Assembly: GCA_026419785.1 (NCBI GenBank)
Contig: JAODTK010000112.1
Span: forward strand, 1 to 64,000
Direction: 5' to 3'
Length of the DNA: 64,000 bases
Source: Sclerodactyla briareus
Taxonomy: Eukaryota > Echinodermata > Holothuroidea > Dendrochirotida > Sclerodactylidae
The notes under the pieces are model-generated. The model had not been told where the DNA came from. It searched no databases and saw only the letters and a list, made by a program, of their open reading frames with translations. Position 1 is the stretch's first letter. Every line of letters starts with the position of its first letter. The position numbers and the translations under genes were made by a program. This document shows positions 22,796 through 34,759 of the stretch, piece after piece.

Positions 22796-22842
22796 GATAT
22801 ATATATAATATACATAATATATATATATATTATATATATGAA
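22796..22842. repeat. (TA)n tract on the 5' side of the Penelope-like copy
   Basis: Imperfect TATATAATAT repeats flank the truncated end of copy A; together with 21866-21955 they may be one microsatellite split by the insertion. Confidence 0.85.
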
Positions 22843-23329
22843 AAATGAGTCAATTATAAAATCCACAACATCAAAGTAATGAAAAAAGCAACCCAGAATA
22901 CCGGCTAAAATTGCAACTGCAGGAATAAGGCCATTCTTCCCCTCCGTGGAACATGCCTGGTCATTTCAGTTGTGTACCAGCCACAGTCACGGCCCGCGTG
23001 ACAAGGCGAATCCAAAACCTACATCAATTGACGGCGGTAATTGCAAAGTCCAGGTACCCAAAGCCACAAGCAAATCATTAAGTATGGGACTTGAAAAAGC
23101 AGAGGGAAGGAGTGATCACACGTTTAGATGGGACATAATTAGAAAGTCCGACACCCATCAGCGAACATCGGGGTCGTATCGTGTAATCTTTGGGTGAAAA
23201 AGAACTACAAATTCCTGCCAACGAAGGGTGACACGATCAATAGGAGATTAGAGTTAACCTCATTGTGGCGTCACGGCACCAGCCACGAGCCTATGTAACT
23301 CTTGATATACTTTGCCTAAACCCCCGTAT

Positions 23330-26092
23330 TGAGCTTTTTTCGCGTTCCTGTTGACTATGCGAGCCGTGCGACCGGGATTCGAATATCCAATATCCCGGTA
23401 CTACGCCGAACACTCTGCCAACAGTGCTAGCCCACTCGCTTATTGGCTTGTTCTGAGCAGCCGTTTAATGCATTATTGCTATACTCTTCCGAGAGAATCT
23501 TCTCTTTCTTCTGCTTTGTATCCTCTGAAGTGAACTTGTCGATATCGAGGCCTATTGCGGTAGTTTTTGTTCGGCAATAAGTAGGCATTCTTAGAACTAT
23601 GCACTTCAACCATATTTATAAGGTACCATAGTACCGTAATGCTCTACGAACAGTCGGGGCAGATTTTAATGATAAACGGCTGCGCGTCGAGGCAATTATC
23701 ACAACTCCATCTGTGATAACACATAGGTTGTGCTCCATAGTATAAACTTTATTAGCTTAAGCATATGGAGTCATTAGTTCCCACCCGGGGAACAAGTAGA
23801 ATCTAACCGAAATCTTGATATTCCTTTTATGGAATAAAGCAGAATTGGGTCGGTGCGGATAGGTTATATTATAACGTTAAATGTACCGTGCGCTGACTGC
23901 ATCTATTCCACTATGCCTTGCAGCTGAAATATCGGTACGGTTCACATGAGCCCAATCATGTAGTGATCAAATAAATGTGTGGGCAGAGAAGAAGACACCT
24001 GTGTCGGGGTTATCAGGAATTATGGTTGGGCTAGGAGGAACGGTGAGACAGGGGAATGTTCAAGTCTATCCACTTTCGGCGTGAATATTAAAGGGGCATC
24101 ATCGTCTGATAGCAACTGACGACAATTGCCTTGTTAGATATAAAATAACACAAGAACGGGATGGGTTTGAAAATCCAAATTCGAGGTGTATGGGCTATGA
24201 ATAAGTTATTTTTCTTATTTATCATGCACGTTTTTCGGAGCATCTGCTGCCATATTCGTGTTGTTTGCACTTCCACAAGCAACGGCCTCGTCCATTTATC
24301 GATAGGTGTTGTGAGACGATGAAAGCCTCCTCATAATCTGACACAAATACCTAGTATATTAAAACCATACTAGGTCAGCACCGGAGGTGAATGTCCCTTG
24401 GCTGTACCTTATTGTATGAGTCGTTATGTTTCATAGCAAACTGTTAATATGTTGTCTTCATAAGAGTGTATTTGGGGTTCATAGAAGATTACCTTTCGTT
24501 TAATTACAAGAACGTTTCATGAACATATCGGAGTGCCTGGAATGTGAGTGACATGCCCGTGTTGAGTAGAACTCACTTTCTACTTCGTGTAACCTAGTTT
24601 GAGATACTGAACGGTTTGCGGACTGAATTCACACAGCACGGCTTAATATCATTGCAACGCTTTGTAAATGCTGTGCGGTATGTTCTAATATTTAGAGTTG
24701 TGCATTGCGAAGCAGCTCATTCATGCTAAAGATGAGGTAGTTTACCCTGCATATTTCGTCCTAATCATCATACGATCTTTCCCTGGCCACATTTCCGCAA
24801 ATTCGAAGACTTCCAAAAGGACATGACAGCTCTCTTATGGAATGGGCCGGAATTATACTATTTTTCCATAGCCAAAATAGTTTACCCCAGGGCAGCTGTG
24901 CACACGCTCACAGAAGTGTCCCCCACGCCACGCTACACTGGACTCACTGACTAGGCCAGTGTTCCTGTGAAGCTATCTGCGGTCCCGATCTGCTCGTCGG
25001 CTAGAAAAAAAATGTCTGGTAGGATGACTGTCTGATATGGTGATGTCAATTACCCTAAACACCCACGCTAGCTCTCTTCGAAAAAATAAACCAGGGATGG
25101 AATTAGGATTACGCCCAAATGCTACAGATATAATTCTGACAACTCTTCCTTCGGGACTTTCCCTTCAGAGCAGAATCAATTCATTGTATTCAGGTTTAAT
25201 GGTTTGATCCGAATTTTATGTTGCATATTACATATACATAAAACTATTTTTTCCCGTGAATCGCGATTCACTCTAATCTACATTTAGAAAACTGTTGACG
25301 TTAGATGACGTCCGGTATCAAACAATATATTATATATATTAGGTTCAAACAGAATTGGATTTAGTGACATGTTGGATTGTGTTCTGTTCAGTTTTGCACA
25401 ACAGCCTCACTTTCAATTCAAGGAGAGTATCTCAGTTCCTCCCATATTATCAACTTTTAACGAGGGTAATAGAGGCGAGAATGACCGATTTACCGGTGTT
25501 GAATGCCGAACACTCACACCTAAATATAACCCTTCACCTTTCTGGGATGTCAACGACCGATTTGCCCAGGTCTTCTACACGTTTTCCATTTAAAAGTAAG
25601 AGACAACTGACATTGAACCTTCTTGAATGTAATCACCCCAAAGTATCCGTCCAAGAGCTCATATCTTTGGACGCTGTTTTTTGTAATAATCACCACCCCA
25701 CGGGCTTTTAAAGGGTATATAATTATAACAGCATTTTCTCGAGGAGTCGGCGATCGAAACTCGTAAACATAATTGGCTCGATCGTTCCATAGGTCCACCG
25801 CTCTGGACAATATGCCGGAGAGAGATTGCCTTATTGAGTTTACAAGTAATTTCTGCGCAGGTTGTGTTTTTCAGGTATTGCGGGCGGGAAATCAATTTAT
25901 CGCGATCGGGCAATGGAGTTATCCTCCATCAAATCGCCTTTTGGGGAGGACGATTCCCATAGAGCTACATCGAGGAAGATGAAGTTGTCAAGATGAAATG
26001 TTCTGCCCAGCAGAAAACCGGGAGAAAATAATTCTTGTGGTTAGTGTTTCAGGCGCCGGCCTCGGTTCGAATGGTTAGAGCAATGTCCATTA
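23330..26092 (+). repeat. Large unclassified repeat Y, copy A
   Basis: Long collinear homology links 23330-24990 with 54935-56065 and 56840-58240, and 25320-26060 with 59640-60920. Shared words include GTCGATATCGAGGC, CTCCATCTGT-ATAACA, GCAGAATTGGGTCG, CTACTTCGTGTA, CGAAGACTTCCA and AGCTATCTG-GGTCCCG. The left end has a minus-strand tRNA-like segment (23350-23430) with a box B-type word (ATTCGAAT) and a box A-type word (GTTGGCAGAG). No protein is visible in any copy. The class is unknown; a non-autonomous retroelement several kb long is one possibility. Confidence 0.7.
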
Positions 26093-26096
26093 TTAC

Positions 26097-27570
26097 CGGA
26101 GTGTTGTGAGCAGAAAGCCTCCTCTAATCTGACACAAATTACACCAAGTAATAGACAAAAGTAATGATCAGCACATGAGGTAAATGTCTGTGGGTTAATT
26201 ATGTAAGTCGTTAATGTTCATAGGCAAACTTTTAATATGTCGTTTTTCATGAGGTGCGATGTGGGGTTCCTGAAAGATTAATTCCGTTTCGATAAAAGGA
26301 CGCGTATGAAAATCGGAATGTCCGGAATGTGAGTGGACATGACGTGATGGAGTAGAATTCATTATACTTCGCGTAACTAGTTTATAGGGAGAGCTGGCAT
26401 GGCTGAATTACATACAGCCACGGCTAAATAATCATTGCAACGGTGATAACTGCTGACTGTACGTGTCCATTATTTCGAGTGTGCATTGCGAAGCAATGTA
26501 AATTCAGGCTATAAAAATGGGAGGTAGTTAGCAGGCATATATTTCGTCCTAAGCAATCACGATCGTTCTGAGCCACATTCCGCAAATTTGAAAAACTTCA
26601 AAAGGGACTGAATCTCTCGTAGGACATGTTCGGAAGTAGACTATTTTTCCATAGCCAAATCGTTTACCCCAGGCAACTGTGCAACCGCCGCAGAAGTGTC
26701 ACGCCACGTCACGTACACGGGAATCACATGACGAGGCCAGTGTTCCTGGTGAGCTATCTGCGTCGCCGAGCGGGCGCGTCGGCTTAGAAAAGAGAGTCCT
26801 GATATGAATGACTGTCTGATATGGTGATGTCAAGTACCCTCAACCACCACGCTCAGCTCTAGTTCGAAAAAATAACCCATGATGGGAACTATGATTAACG
26901 CAAATCTACAAGATATAATTCTGGTAAGCTCTGACTCTTACGTGAGAATTCACCTTGTATTAGGTTTATGGTTTGATCGGATACTTTAATGTGTCATACT
27001 AAATATAGCCTAAAAATATATTTTTTCCGTGAATCGCGATTCACCCTACCCATCCAATTTAGAAAAACAGGTTGAATAGTTGACGGGTCGGTAAAAAAAA
27101 AAAAAAAAAAACTATATTCAGCCAAACACAGATTAGGGTGCGGATTTATTGACAATGTTTTGATTGTGTTCTGTTACAGTTGCATTGCACAGCCTCTTCA
27201 ACTTTCAATTCAAGTGGATTGTATCTCAGTTCCCCTCTCATATCAACTTTTAACGAGGGTAATAGAGCGGAGAATGACCGATTTAAACCGGTGTTGAATG
27301 CCTAACCCTCAACACCTAAATTATAAATCCCATCACCTATTCTGGGATTTACCGCACGCTTTGCATCAGTCATTCTACACGTTTTCTATTTAATAAGTAA
27401 GAGAAAAACGGTAACATTGAACTTTGAATGTGATAAACTCCAAAGTAATCGTCACAAAAGCTCTGATGCGTGGGAAGCTGTTTTGTAATTTCACCACCCC
27501 GGGCTCTTTAAGGTATCTAATTATACAGCATTTTCTGGAGGAATTCCCTTTTTGATTTCCTGGCCCGAAC
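26097..27570 (+). repeat. Partial tandem copy of repeat Y (copy A')
   Basis: This repeats 24305-25790 in order: GTTGTGAG, AAGCCTCCTC-TAATCTGACACAAA, TGGGGTTC, GGAATGTGAGTG-ACATG, TTTTCCATAGCCAAA, CACGCCACG, CAACTTTTAACGAGGGTAATAG and ATTATA-CAGCATTTTCT. The two units are offset by about 1.79 kb and differ mainly by single-base insertions and deletions. Confidence 0.8.
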
Positions 27571-27594
27571 GGCAAAAGGAATCTATGCAGTCAC

Positions 27595-27660
27595 CGTACG
27601 TGCGTATGTGTGTGGTGTGTGTTGCTGTCTGTGTGTGTGTGTGTGTGGCTGTGTGTGACA
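27595..27660 (+). repeat. (TG)n-rich tract
   Basis: GTGTGTGTG runs interrupted by GCTG and GGTG. Confidence 0.85.
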
Positions 27661-27676
27661 CCCCTTGTCAGCACTT

Positions 27677-28330
27677 AGCTAAAAACGCAAGCATGTATCA
27701 AGATCAAAGAGTATGTGGGTTGGACTTAGAGAGATGGCCCCTATTTTTTTTGGTGCCAGTTCTAGGTCATTCAAGGACGAGGGCCAACTTCAAAAGCTCG
27801 TCAAGCACGATATCCTAACGAACGCAAGCATGTATCAAGTTCATATTAGGTATGTCATGGTTGCACGTAATGGTGGGGATGATCCGAATTGTTTTGGTGT
27901 CAGGTAAGTTCATTTAAGGTCACTGAGACAATCTTAATATCTTGGCAACGAACTTTATAGGGATGTTGTATGGAAAGTTTCGTTCGGTCTGGGCGAGCTA
28001 CATCTGGTGAACTAATTTGACCTCATTTGACTTTTGACCTGACTTGACGTCATTTTGACCTTTTGACCTCATTTGAACCTCATTTGACCTTTCGCATTGT
28101 TGACTTGATGTTTTTTTTTTGTGATGTCCCGATTCGTCTTGTTGAGCACGACCATAAATGAATTAGCAGACAAAAGTAATACAACACTCCTATCACGGGC
28201 TATCTCAATGAACGCACGTGTGTGGAAGGTCGAGACAGCCTAAAACACGGGAATGTTGCTAAATTTGAAGTTTGACATTGACATCTTGGCAACAAAACAT
28301 TTTAGAAGGATGTTGTAAGAAAGATTCGGT
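27677..28330 (+). repeat. Degenerate tandem repeat of about 141 bp, with a TGACCT-rich segment
   Basis: AACGCAAGCATGTATCAAG recurs at about 27684 and 27825, and a diverged third relative (GAACGCACGTGTGTGGAAGG) lies at 28211. Intervening words TTTTGGTG-CAG and AGGTCA/AAGGTCACTGAGA also recur. At 28018-28095 the simple words TTTGACCTCA and TTTGACCT repeat six or more times. Confidence 0.6.
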
Positions 28331-28339
28331 CGTCCACGT

Positions 28340-29780
28340 GAACTGCATGTAGTTTCGTATGCATGGGAGCCCACCATGTTGTTTGAATATTCCGTGTGGC
28401 CACCTGCACTAGCAAAAGTTAGATGCTTGTGTAGGATAGAAAATATTGCCTAATTGTGCCAGGCCCCGTATTTATGCCTAGGCAGGGGTATGTGATACAC
28501 AGTTTGAGAAAACCTGCTCCTTCAGATGCCAACCAAGTGAAATTGTGTAGGTATTACTGTAAATACACCTGTATGGCTCCAATAGTGCACTTCTCCATTA
28601 TACACACAATTTTCCTGGACAGACTGATATTGTCTTGTGGCACTCAGAGCATAACATCCTGATCACCCATGCTGGCTATAGTCAAACCAATGTTTGTGTT
28701 ATCGTTATCACTGGTCCAGTCTCAATGACACACCTATAAACTTGCAATGTTAACTTGTGTATTAGGCTCTCAGTGTAGCCAGACATACCCTAACTCCAAG
28801 TGGCCTATGACAAATTTTGATGATTTATTCATGGGCATTCTAAACAAAGTAGGCCAATCTAAGGTCAATTTAGAAAGGTACCACCAATAGTGTATATTGC
28901 AGTAGGTGGGGGTGGAGTGCCCATGAAATAACGCGAGGTCGGTGCAGGCAAAACATCTTGTTGATACACTGTTTCCAACCACAGCGGTACATTAGGCCCC
29001 TCACCGCGGGTGACCAGAGCTCAAAGTAAAACCAACACAACCGGGAAAAGTACCCCTACCTACCACCCCCCCCCCTCCATCACGACAGGTTACCGCACAA
29101 AATTGCAAACAGTTCGACTGAGATGAAAACCTTTCTAAAGGCCAGCTCAGTGAAATTTAGCACTTCATCTCCAAAACCTGTTTCTGTTAAAAAAAAAAAA
29201 AAATCAACGTTAATTAGACAGAGAACAGTATATCTTTTAACATCTGGGTCAATGACAGAAGACCCGTATTTCACCTAGACCTGCTCGAGAAGAATACGGT
29301 TGTCATCGTTGAAACCTCAAATCAGACCAGACTGGCATAACTGGCTATACTTGAAACTGCCGACTCCTCTACTTGTTGTCTCTCTACCCCCCCCCCCTCT
29401 CCTCTGATGTGAGTGGTCAGGTCAAAGCTTATAGGAGGTCAACAGAGTGAGATCCATGTCTGAAATAGCCTATCAATCAATACCTACCCAACAAGCAGGG
29501 GTCTTTGGTTTTTACGGTGCAATTTGGCAATCTCCATTGGTCGACCCCATTTGACTTTTGTATGTTACTGCTACATCCCACTAATTTGCATAATTACGAA
29601 AAAATATTCAAGTTTGTCCTATTTTGGAAAAGAACGAAACTTGACGGATGGGGACTTCATTTGTCCGTGACAAAAGTCAGTGTCATTTTGATGTCACCGG
29701 AGGTCAAATTTACTTACATCTGTGATTCCCAAACTTTGTCAGATGAATAACACGTACTTCAGTGGTGGTGGGGTTGATTT
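28340..29780. other. Stretch without a recognised gene
   Basis: C-runs at 29067-29078 and 29390-29398 and an A-run near 29190 are the only features I see. Confidence 0.5.
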
Positions 29781-29789
29781 GACAACGTT

Positions 29790-30170
29790 TGCATGACGCC
29801 ACGACGGATCATAGTATGCCGTACGCAGTCAATCAGTACGTGATGAACTACCAACCTCCTCCCTGGTTAGGGGATTTCAGAAAGCAGCACATGTTCTGCG
29901 CGATTCCCTCACCTGCTATTAGACCCAATATTCATCTTACTAATTTTCAGAAATATGCTAACGGGAGTTCCTCTGAAATAATATTGTGTTGCGGGTAAAG
30001 CATACGTTCCCTCGGATGTCATCCATCTTTTCCGGACCACTCTACCATTGTTCGGCCATTGAACGTAAGGATATCACCAAGTCTGGGAGACGCCCAGATC
30101 GCGAGGTGTACTGGACGGCACAAGCAGGGCCTACATATATACGATAAAACCACTGGGACTTAGAAATAAT
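29790..30170 (+). repeat. Repeat Y, 3' terminal segment, followed by an AAT tail
   Basis: It is collinear with 61190-61575: AAGCAGCACATGTT-TGCGCGATTC, ACCTGCTA/CCCTGCTA, TTCCGGA-CACTCTAC, TTTGAACGTA/TTGAACGTAA and CCACTGGGACTT. After the last shared word the sequence passes into (AAT)n, as expected of a microsatellite-type tail of a retroposed element. Confidence 0.65.
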
Positions 30171-30275
30171 ACTAATAATAATAATAATAAGAATAATAAT
30201 AATAATAATATATAATAATAATAATAATAATAATATAATAATAATAATAATAAAATAATAATAATATTTATAATT
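30164..30275 (+). repeat. (AAT)n microsatellite
   Basis: AATAAT runs with a few AATATAAT interruptions, directly after the end of repeat Y. Confidence 0.9.
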
Positions 30276-30668
30276 TACAAACCATAAGACTACACTTAAC
30301 GAAAAATGAAACAGTATATGGAAGACTTTTTTTTTAAAGAATGCGATGTGAAAAATATTAATCTAAACGATTGCATACATCGATTACGCTTTCCAGTATT
30401 GCGTGCCGTATATTGTAAATTATCAGCTCGTATTCACAGTTCTCTAACCTGTTTAACTGACGAAGGTAAAAATGATGAGACGTTGTTCAATATGTTGGAC
30501 ATTTCTCTCATTTCTGTTCTAGCCAAGGTTAGGCCGACTTCCGGAAACCAGTGAAAAAAACAAAAACAGTTTCAGATGAAAAACTGGTGCAGGATGCATA
30601 CTCCATATGTAAACAGCAAAAAGGGTAATCTACTCAATATGGGCAAACTCCGACTCTAGTATGAACAA

Positions 30669-31243
30669 ACCCAATACAACTCTTTTTAGTCTTAACAACG
30701 AACCCAATACAACTCTTTTTAGTCTTAACAACGAACCCAATACAACTCTTTTTAGTCTTAACAACGAACCCAATACAACTCTTTTCAGTCTCTACAACAA
30801 ACCCAATACAACTCTTTTTAGTCTTTACAACAAAACCAATACAACTCTTTTTAGTCTTTACAACAAAACCAATACAACTCTTTTTAGTCTTTACAACAAA
30901 ACCAATACAACTCCTTTTAGTCTTTACAACAACTCAATACAATTCTTTTTAGTCTTTACAACAAACCCAATACAACTCCTTTTAGTCTTTACAACAAAAC
31001 CAATACAACTCTTTTTAGTCTTACAACAAACCCAATACAACTCTTTTCAGTCTCTACAACAAACCCAATACAACTCTTTTCAGTCTCTACAACAAACCCA
31101 ATACAACTCCTTTTATAGTCTTTACAACCGTAAAACCCAATGTAACTCTTTTTAGTCTTTACATACAACGAACCCAATACAACTCTTTTTAGTCTTTACA
31201 ACAAAACCAATACAACTCTTTTTAGTCTTTACAACAAACTCAA
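30669..31243 (+). repeat. 33-bp minisatellite, about 17 units
   Basis: Each unit contains CCAATACAACTC, TTTTTAGTCTT and TACAACAAA. Variants include CTTTTCAGTCTC and an early sub-family ending AACAACGAA (first three units). Because 33 is a multiple of three, the first half stays open as an 11-residue peptide repeat (N-x-PNTTLFSL). Later single-base length changes shift the frame, so I treat the open frame as a by-product. Confidence 0.9.
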
Positions 31244-31329
31244 AACGTTGATTCCCACACCAAGATCGAATCGTATGTTCCAATCTACATATAAAATATA
31301 ATATCTCTTCAAGGGGTAGCTCGTATTTG

Positions 31330-31670
31330 TGTAAATCGACATTTAATTGGGGTCCACAGAGGTCGCGAGTCACCCCTTTAGGTCTACTCGTCCCCTGACC
31401 TGGGGAAACGCCGTCGATGCGGGCGCCAGAGGTTCCGATATGTGGGCCCGCAATACCAGCAGTACGGACGCACTAACATTGGCCGGCCCCAGTTTGGTTT
31501 ATACTAAAACACCTTTGTAACGGTATTTAGTATGGATGGGAGGCCACGGAGGCCGTGGGGCATCCCCTAGTACCACCTATCCGCAACGCGTTGGTGCCGG
31601 CGCTAGAGGTCACGATATGTAGGCCACGCAATACCTGCAGTACGGAAACACTAACTTTGGGCCCCAATAC
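31330..31670 (+). repeat. GC-rich tandem pair of about 176 bp
   Basis: GGCGCCAGAGGT-CCGATATGT, GGC-CGCAATACC, GCAGTACGGA and CACTAAC-TTGG occur at about 31419-31490 and again at 31596-31665. The upstream halves also match weakly (GGTCCACAGAGGTCG with GGCCACGGAGGCCG). Confidence 0.7.
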
Positions 31671-32458
31671 ATACACACATACGCAGTTACGCACGCCAAA
31701 GTGATCGCTAAGTCTTTTTCCGAACTTTTTTCAGGCGATACAATAAAAATTTAGGGTCTATGAAGATACATATCAAGTAATGAACATGTGAATAGAGGTG
31801 ATAGTAAAATGTAAAAAAAGATAAATTGAAGAGGATTCCCAATTCATCAAAATTTTGGAATTATATCGTCTCAATGATTGAGGGCATTAGGAACTTGAGA
31901 TCCACATTCAAGGATTGAGTATGCAGCTCGAAACACAAAATATGAGTCATTGCCGACCTCCTGGGGGATTTGTTTTCGGGTACAATCCTCGCCAACCAAT
32001 TGTGGCGCTATGGTTAGGTCGCCCTCGTCGGATGAGGGCCCCTCCGCCACCGAACCTCCCTCTCCTTTTGTTGGTGGACGCCGCTACTGACCTAAAACTA
32101 CCGCAATTGTTTCCGGACAGCCTGATGATTGTCCACAAAGGATTTTTTTCTATATTCACTCATTCTATTTCCATACTGGATTAGGCACGGAATGATCCTG
32201 TCGCATGATGATCAATTGCACTTGAAGTTGTAATTGCCAAACGATAATACCATTGAACGGAGTAACGAAGAAAACTCTGAACGGTTAACCTCTCACTCAC
32301 ACCCACGTGTTACTCGAAGCAGTGATCCTTGACTTTGACATGAAAGGTCCTCGGTGGCGATACTCAGAATAGATTCTGATAGGCACATATAGGCACGCAG
32401 TAGGCGAACGCCTCAAATTTATCGTGATTCGACGATCTGAAGGCCATGGACGATACTC

Positions 32459-33052
32459 TCATTTAGTGATTATTGGTCCAGAACTGACAGGACCGAATGC
32501 AAGCTTGTGACAGAGAGGGCTGTCCTCCGAGCTGTACTCCTCGACAACTCGCTCGTTGCCTTCGCCCGGCGCCGCGCTCTCGTCAGAAATGGAATACTGT
32601 ATGGAGTTCCGGCTATCTTCCATACGAACCCCCGGAGCGAGGCGGGTGATCGAGTCTACTGATTCCGCAGGAATGCACGGGTTCGGATTCGCGAAAGGAT
32701 TGTCAGTGGAAACGAAGCTGGTCAGTGTGAGCTTGTATATATGCTTGACACCAGAGTCTGTGGTCGTTAGGAACGGTATGAAGAACTGAATAGTATCCAC
32801 TACACTCGAGTAGACACTTTCGTCATCCTCTGGAGGCACTGCGATTCTGCCGAAGGAGACGGCTGCGACGTGCTGGTTTCCGGTAATTATCGATCCAATA
32901 GGGAGGGTCAGCTGGCCTGGGAACGAAACATGAGAGGAATATGACATTGTGGGACTGGAAAATTGTGGAAACATTCTGGGGTTATCGATACCTTTTGTAC
33001 TTCCGCTTGTATACGTCTCGTGCCTAACTTGAAGTGGTCCTAGGATAAATAG
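32459..33052 (-). CDS. Unrecognised clean open frame (171 codons from ATG, 197 open)
   Basis: This is the best coding-like interval without a known name. From the ATG at 32974 the frame runs 171 codons to TGA; upstream of the ATG it stays open to 33052. Composition is protein-like: no low complexity, an N-terminal part rich in beta-type hydrophobic alternation (for example VDTIQFFIPFLTTT and HIYKLTLTSFVS), and an acidic Ser-rich C-terminal part (ERVVEEYSSEDS). GC content looks higher than in the flanks. A possible acceptor (ATTTATCCTAG) lies at about 33045, so it could be a last exon with the ATG internal. I do not recognise the family and no neighbouring exon or poly-A signal was found. Confidence 0.4.
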   Translation of the reverse strand, partial: LFILGPLQVRHETYTSGSTKGIDNPRMFPQFSSPTMSYSSHVSFPGQLTLPIGSIITGNQHVAAVSFGRIAVPPEDDESVYSSVVDTIQFFIPFLTTTDSGVKHIYKLTLTSFVSTDNPFANPNPCIPAESVDSITRLAPGVRMEDSRNSIQYSISDESAAPGEGNERVVEEYSSEDSPLCHKLAFGPVSSGPIITK

Positions 33053-33550
33053 CTAAAGTAGCGCAGGTACCGATAACGTGAACGTTGACCCCTGTAAGCC
33101 AGAGTCCAGAGGTCCTATAGGGGAACATACGAATCAACACACTGAAATGCCACGAAAACAACGAAGGTTATGATTTCTCTGCCAAATACGAACGTGACAA
33201 ATTGCCGCAATCGAGGCAGTTAATCCTTTCCGGTAATTAGGCCAGAGCCTGACCGCCTCCATAAAATCATTTTACCGATATGTCCTAAAGCTAATTAGTG
33301 AACTTCGAGCCAAATATTAACTAAATTTAAATAATTCGTGTACCTTTATTTCCAATTTTAAGCCATCGATTTTTTCGAACGTAAGTGTGGTGCTGTCTTA
33401 CTCCAGCCTGCAGAGGCGCTGCTAATTCTGTACAATTTAGTTCACTATTCTTGAAAAAAAATCAACTTTCGGTATTTTATCGAGTGGTTGGCGCAGAGCG
33501 TACAAAGAAAATTATTATTAAAAAAAAAAAATATACGGAAACTTCGAGAG

Positions 33551-34272
33551 ATTTTTTCCCGATACTAACAGATCAATCATCAAAAGAATTTGGGGTCATA
33601 TTGGAATATCTTCCATTCTGTTGCTCAAGTACTCTAGATAAAAACCTACGCAGCTAGCTGTTCGAAAACCGGGATACCAAATTTCGTGAAAATATTGATC
33701 CATTATTTTGGGTATTGCCTTGATTTGTGCGTGTATTGGTCTACGTCAAGGTAGTCGCACGAGCTGTTCAAGTTTTATTCACCCTTCATGTGAACCAAAT
33801 TATTCTTGACTTGAAGAATCGGTGTGGATTAGATGGGAATTTAGAGTGGCTACACTCGCTGCTCCCAATGGATGATACTGTTTTGTTGGCAACTAGTCGG
33901 GATAAATGGGTGATTTTTTCCCGATACTAACAGATCAATCATCAAAAGAATTTGGGGTCATATTGGAATATCTTCCATTCTGTTGCTCAAGTACTCTAGA
34001 TAAAAACCTACGCAGCTAGCTGTTCGAAAACCGGGATACCAAATTTCGTGAAAATATTGATCCATTATTTTGGGTATTGCCTTGATTTGTGCGTGTATTG
34101 GTCTACGTCAAGGTAGTCGCACGAGCTGTTCAAGTTTTATTCACCCTTCATGTGAACCAAATTATTCTTGACTTGAAGAATCGGTGTGGATTAGATGTGT
34201 ATCTAGAGTGGCTACACTCGCTGCTCCCAATGGATGATACTGTTTTGTTGGCAACTAGTCGGGATAAATTGT
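33551..34272 (+). repeat. 362-bp near-identical tandem duplication
   Basis: Copy 1 (33551-33912) and copy 2 (33913-about 34272) differ at only a few bases, mainly GGGAATTTAGAG against GTGTATCTAGAG. The junction is exact. Both copies hold the same 67-codon open frame beginning MRVLVYVK, which I do not recognise. A recent event or an assembly duplicate. Confidence 0.95.
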
Positions 34273-34487
34273 GGACAAATTTAGCATACTGATGGATTAT
34301 TGTGAGCGTTCCGCGGATGGTCGTTAATCAATCAAAAAAATCAATTCATGTCATAAATGGGACAGAATTGGATATACAGTTTTTAGCTGCGGGAGAGCAG
34401 AGCAGACTCTACAAGTCATCATGTCTGTTTGTTCGTTCGTTCATTAGTTAAGTAGTTCGGCCGGTCTGTTCGTCACGTTTCATTAAT

Positions 34488-34757
34488 AACTTCTAAACCA
34501 TATCGACAGGTTGAAATTCGGTAGGTGGATGAAGCTCGCTACTGGCTAGGCTGAGCTACATTATGTTTGCATAGTGATGTTTAGGTTTTAATCAAATTCA
34601 ATTAATACCCCAATAAGTTTTCATTCGTAACTCTGAACCGTACATGCAATCAGGTTGAACCTTGGTGGGTGATGAAGCGGCACACTGGATAGGCTTGAGT
34701 TGAATTGTTTTGCGAGTGTGAGTAGATTTTAATTGAATCCAATTAATTACCCAAATT
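34488..34757 (+). repeat. Diverged tandem pair of about 135 bp
   Basis: AGGTTGAA--T-GGT-GGTG, GATGAAGC, CACTGGATAGGCT/TACTGGCTAGGCT, TTTTAAT-AATTCAATTAAT and TACCC occur twice in the same order. Confidence 0.7.
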
Positions 34758-34759
34758 TA

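Noticed and set aside
23350-23430. Functional tRNA gene on the minus strand
   Set aside because: Box A- and box B-like words exist but the arms do not fold as a cloverleaf; the same segment recurs inside repeat Y copies.
30661-31155. 164-codon open frame of 11-residue repeats as a secreted or structural protein
   Set aside because: It is a direct product of the 33-bp minisatellite and loses frame within the array.
30669-31243. CRISPR array (regular 33-bp repeats)
   Set aside because: The repeats are adjacent with no unique spacers, and the context is a eukaryotic retroelement landscape.
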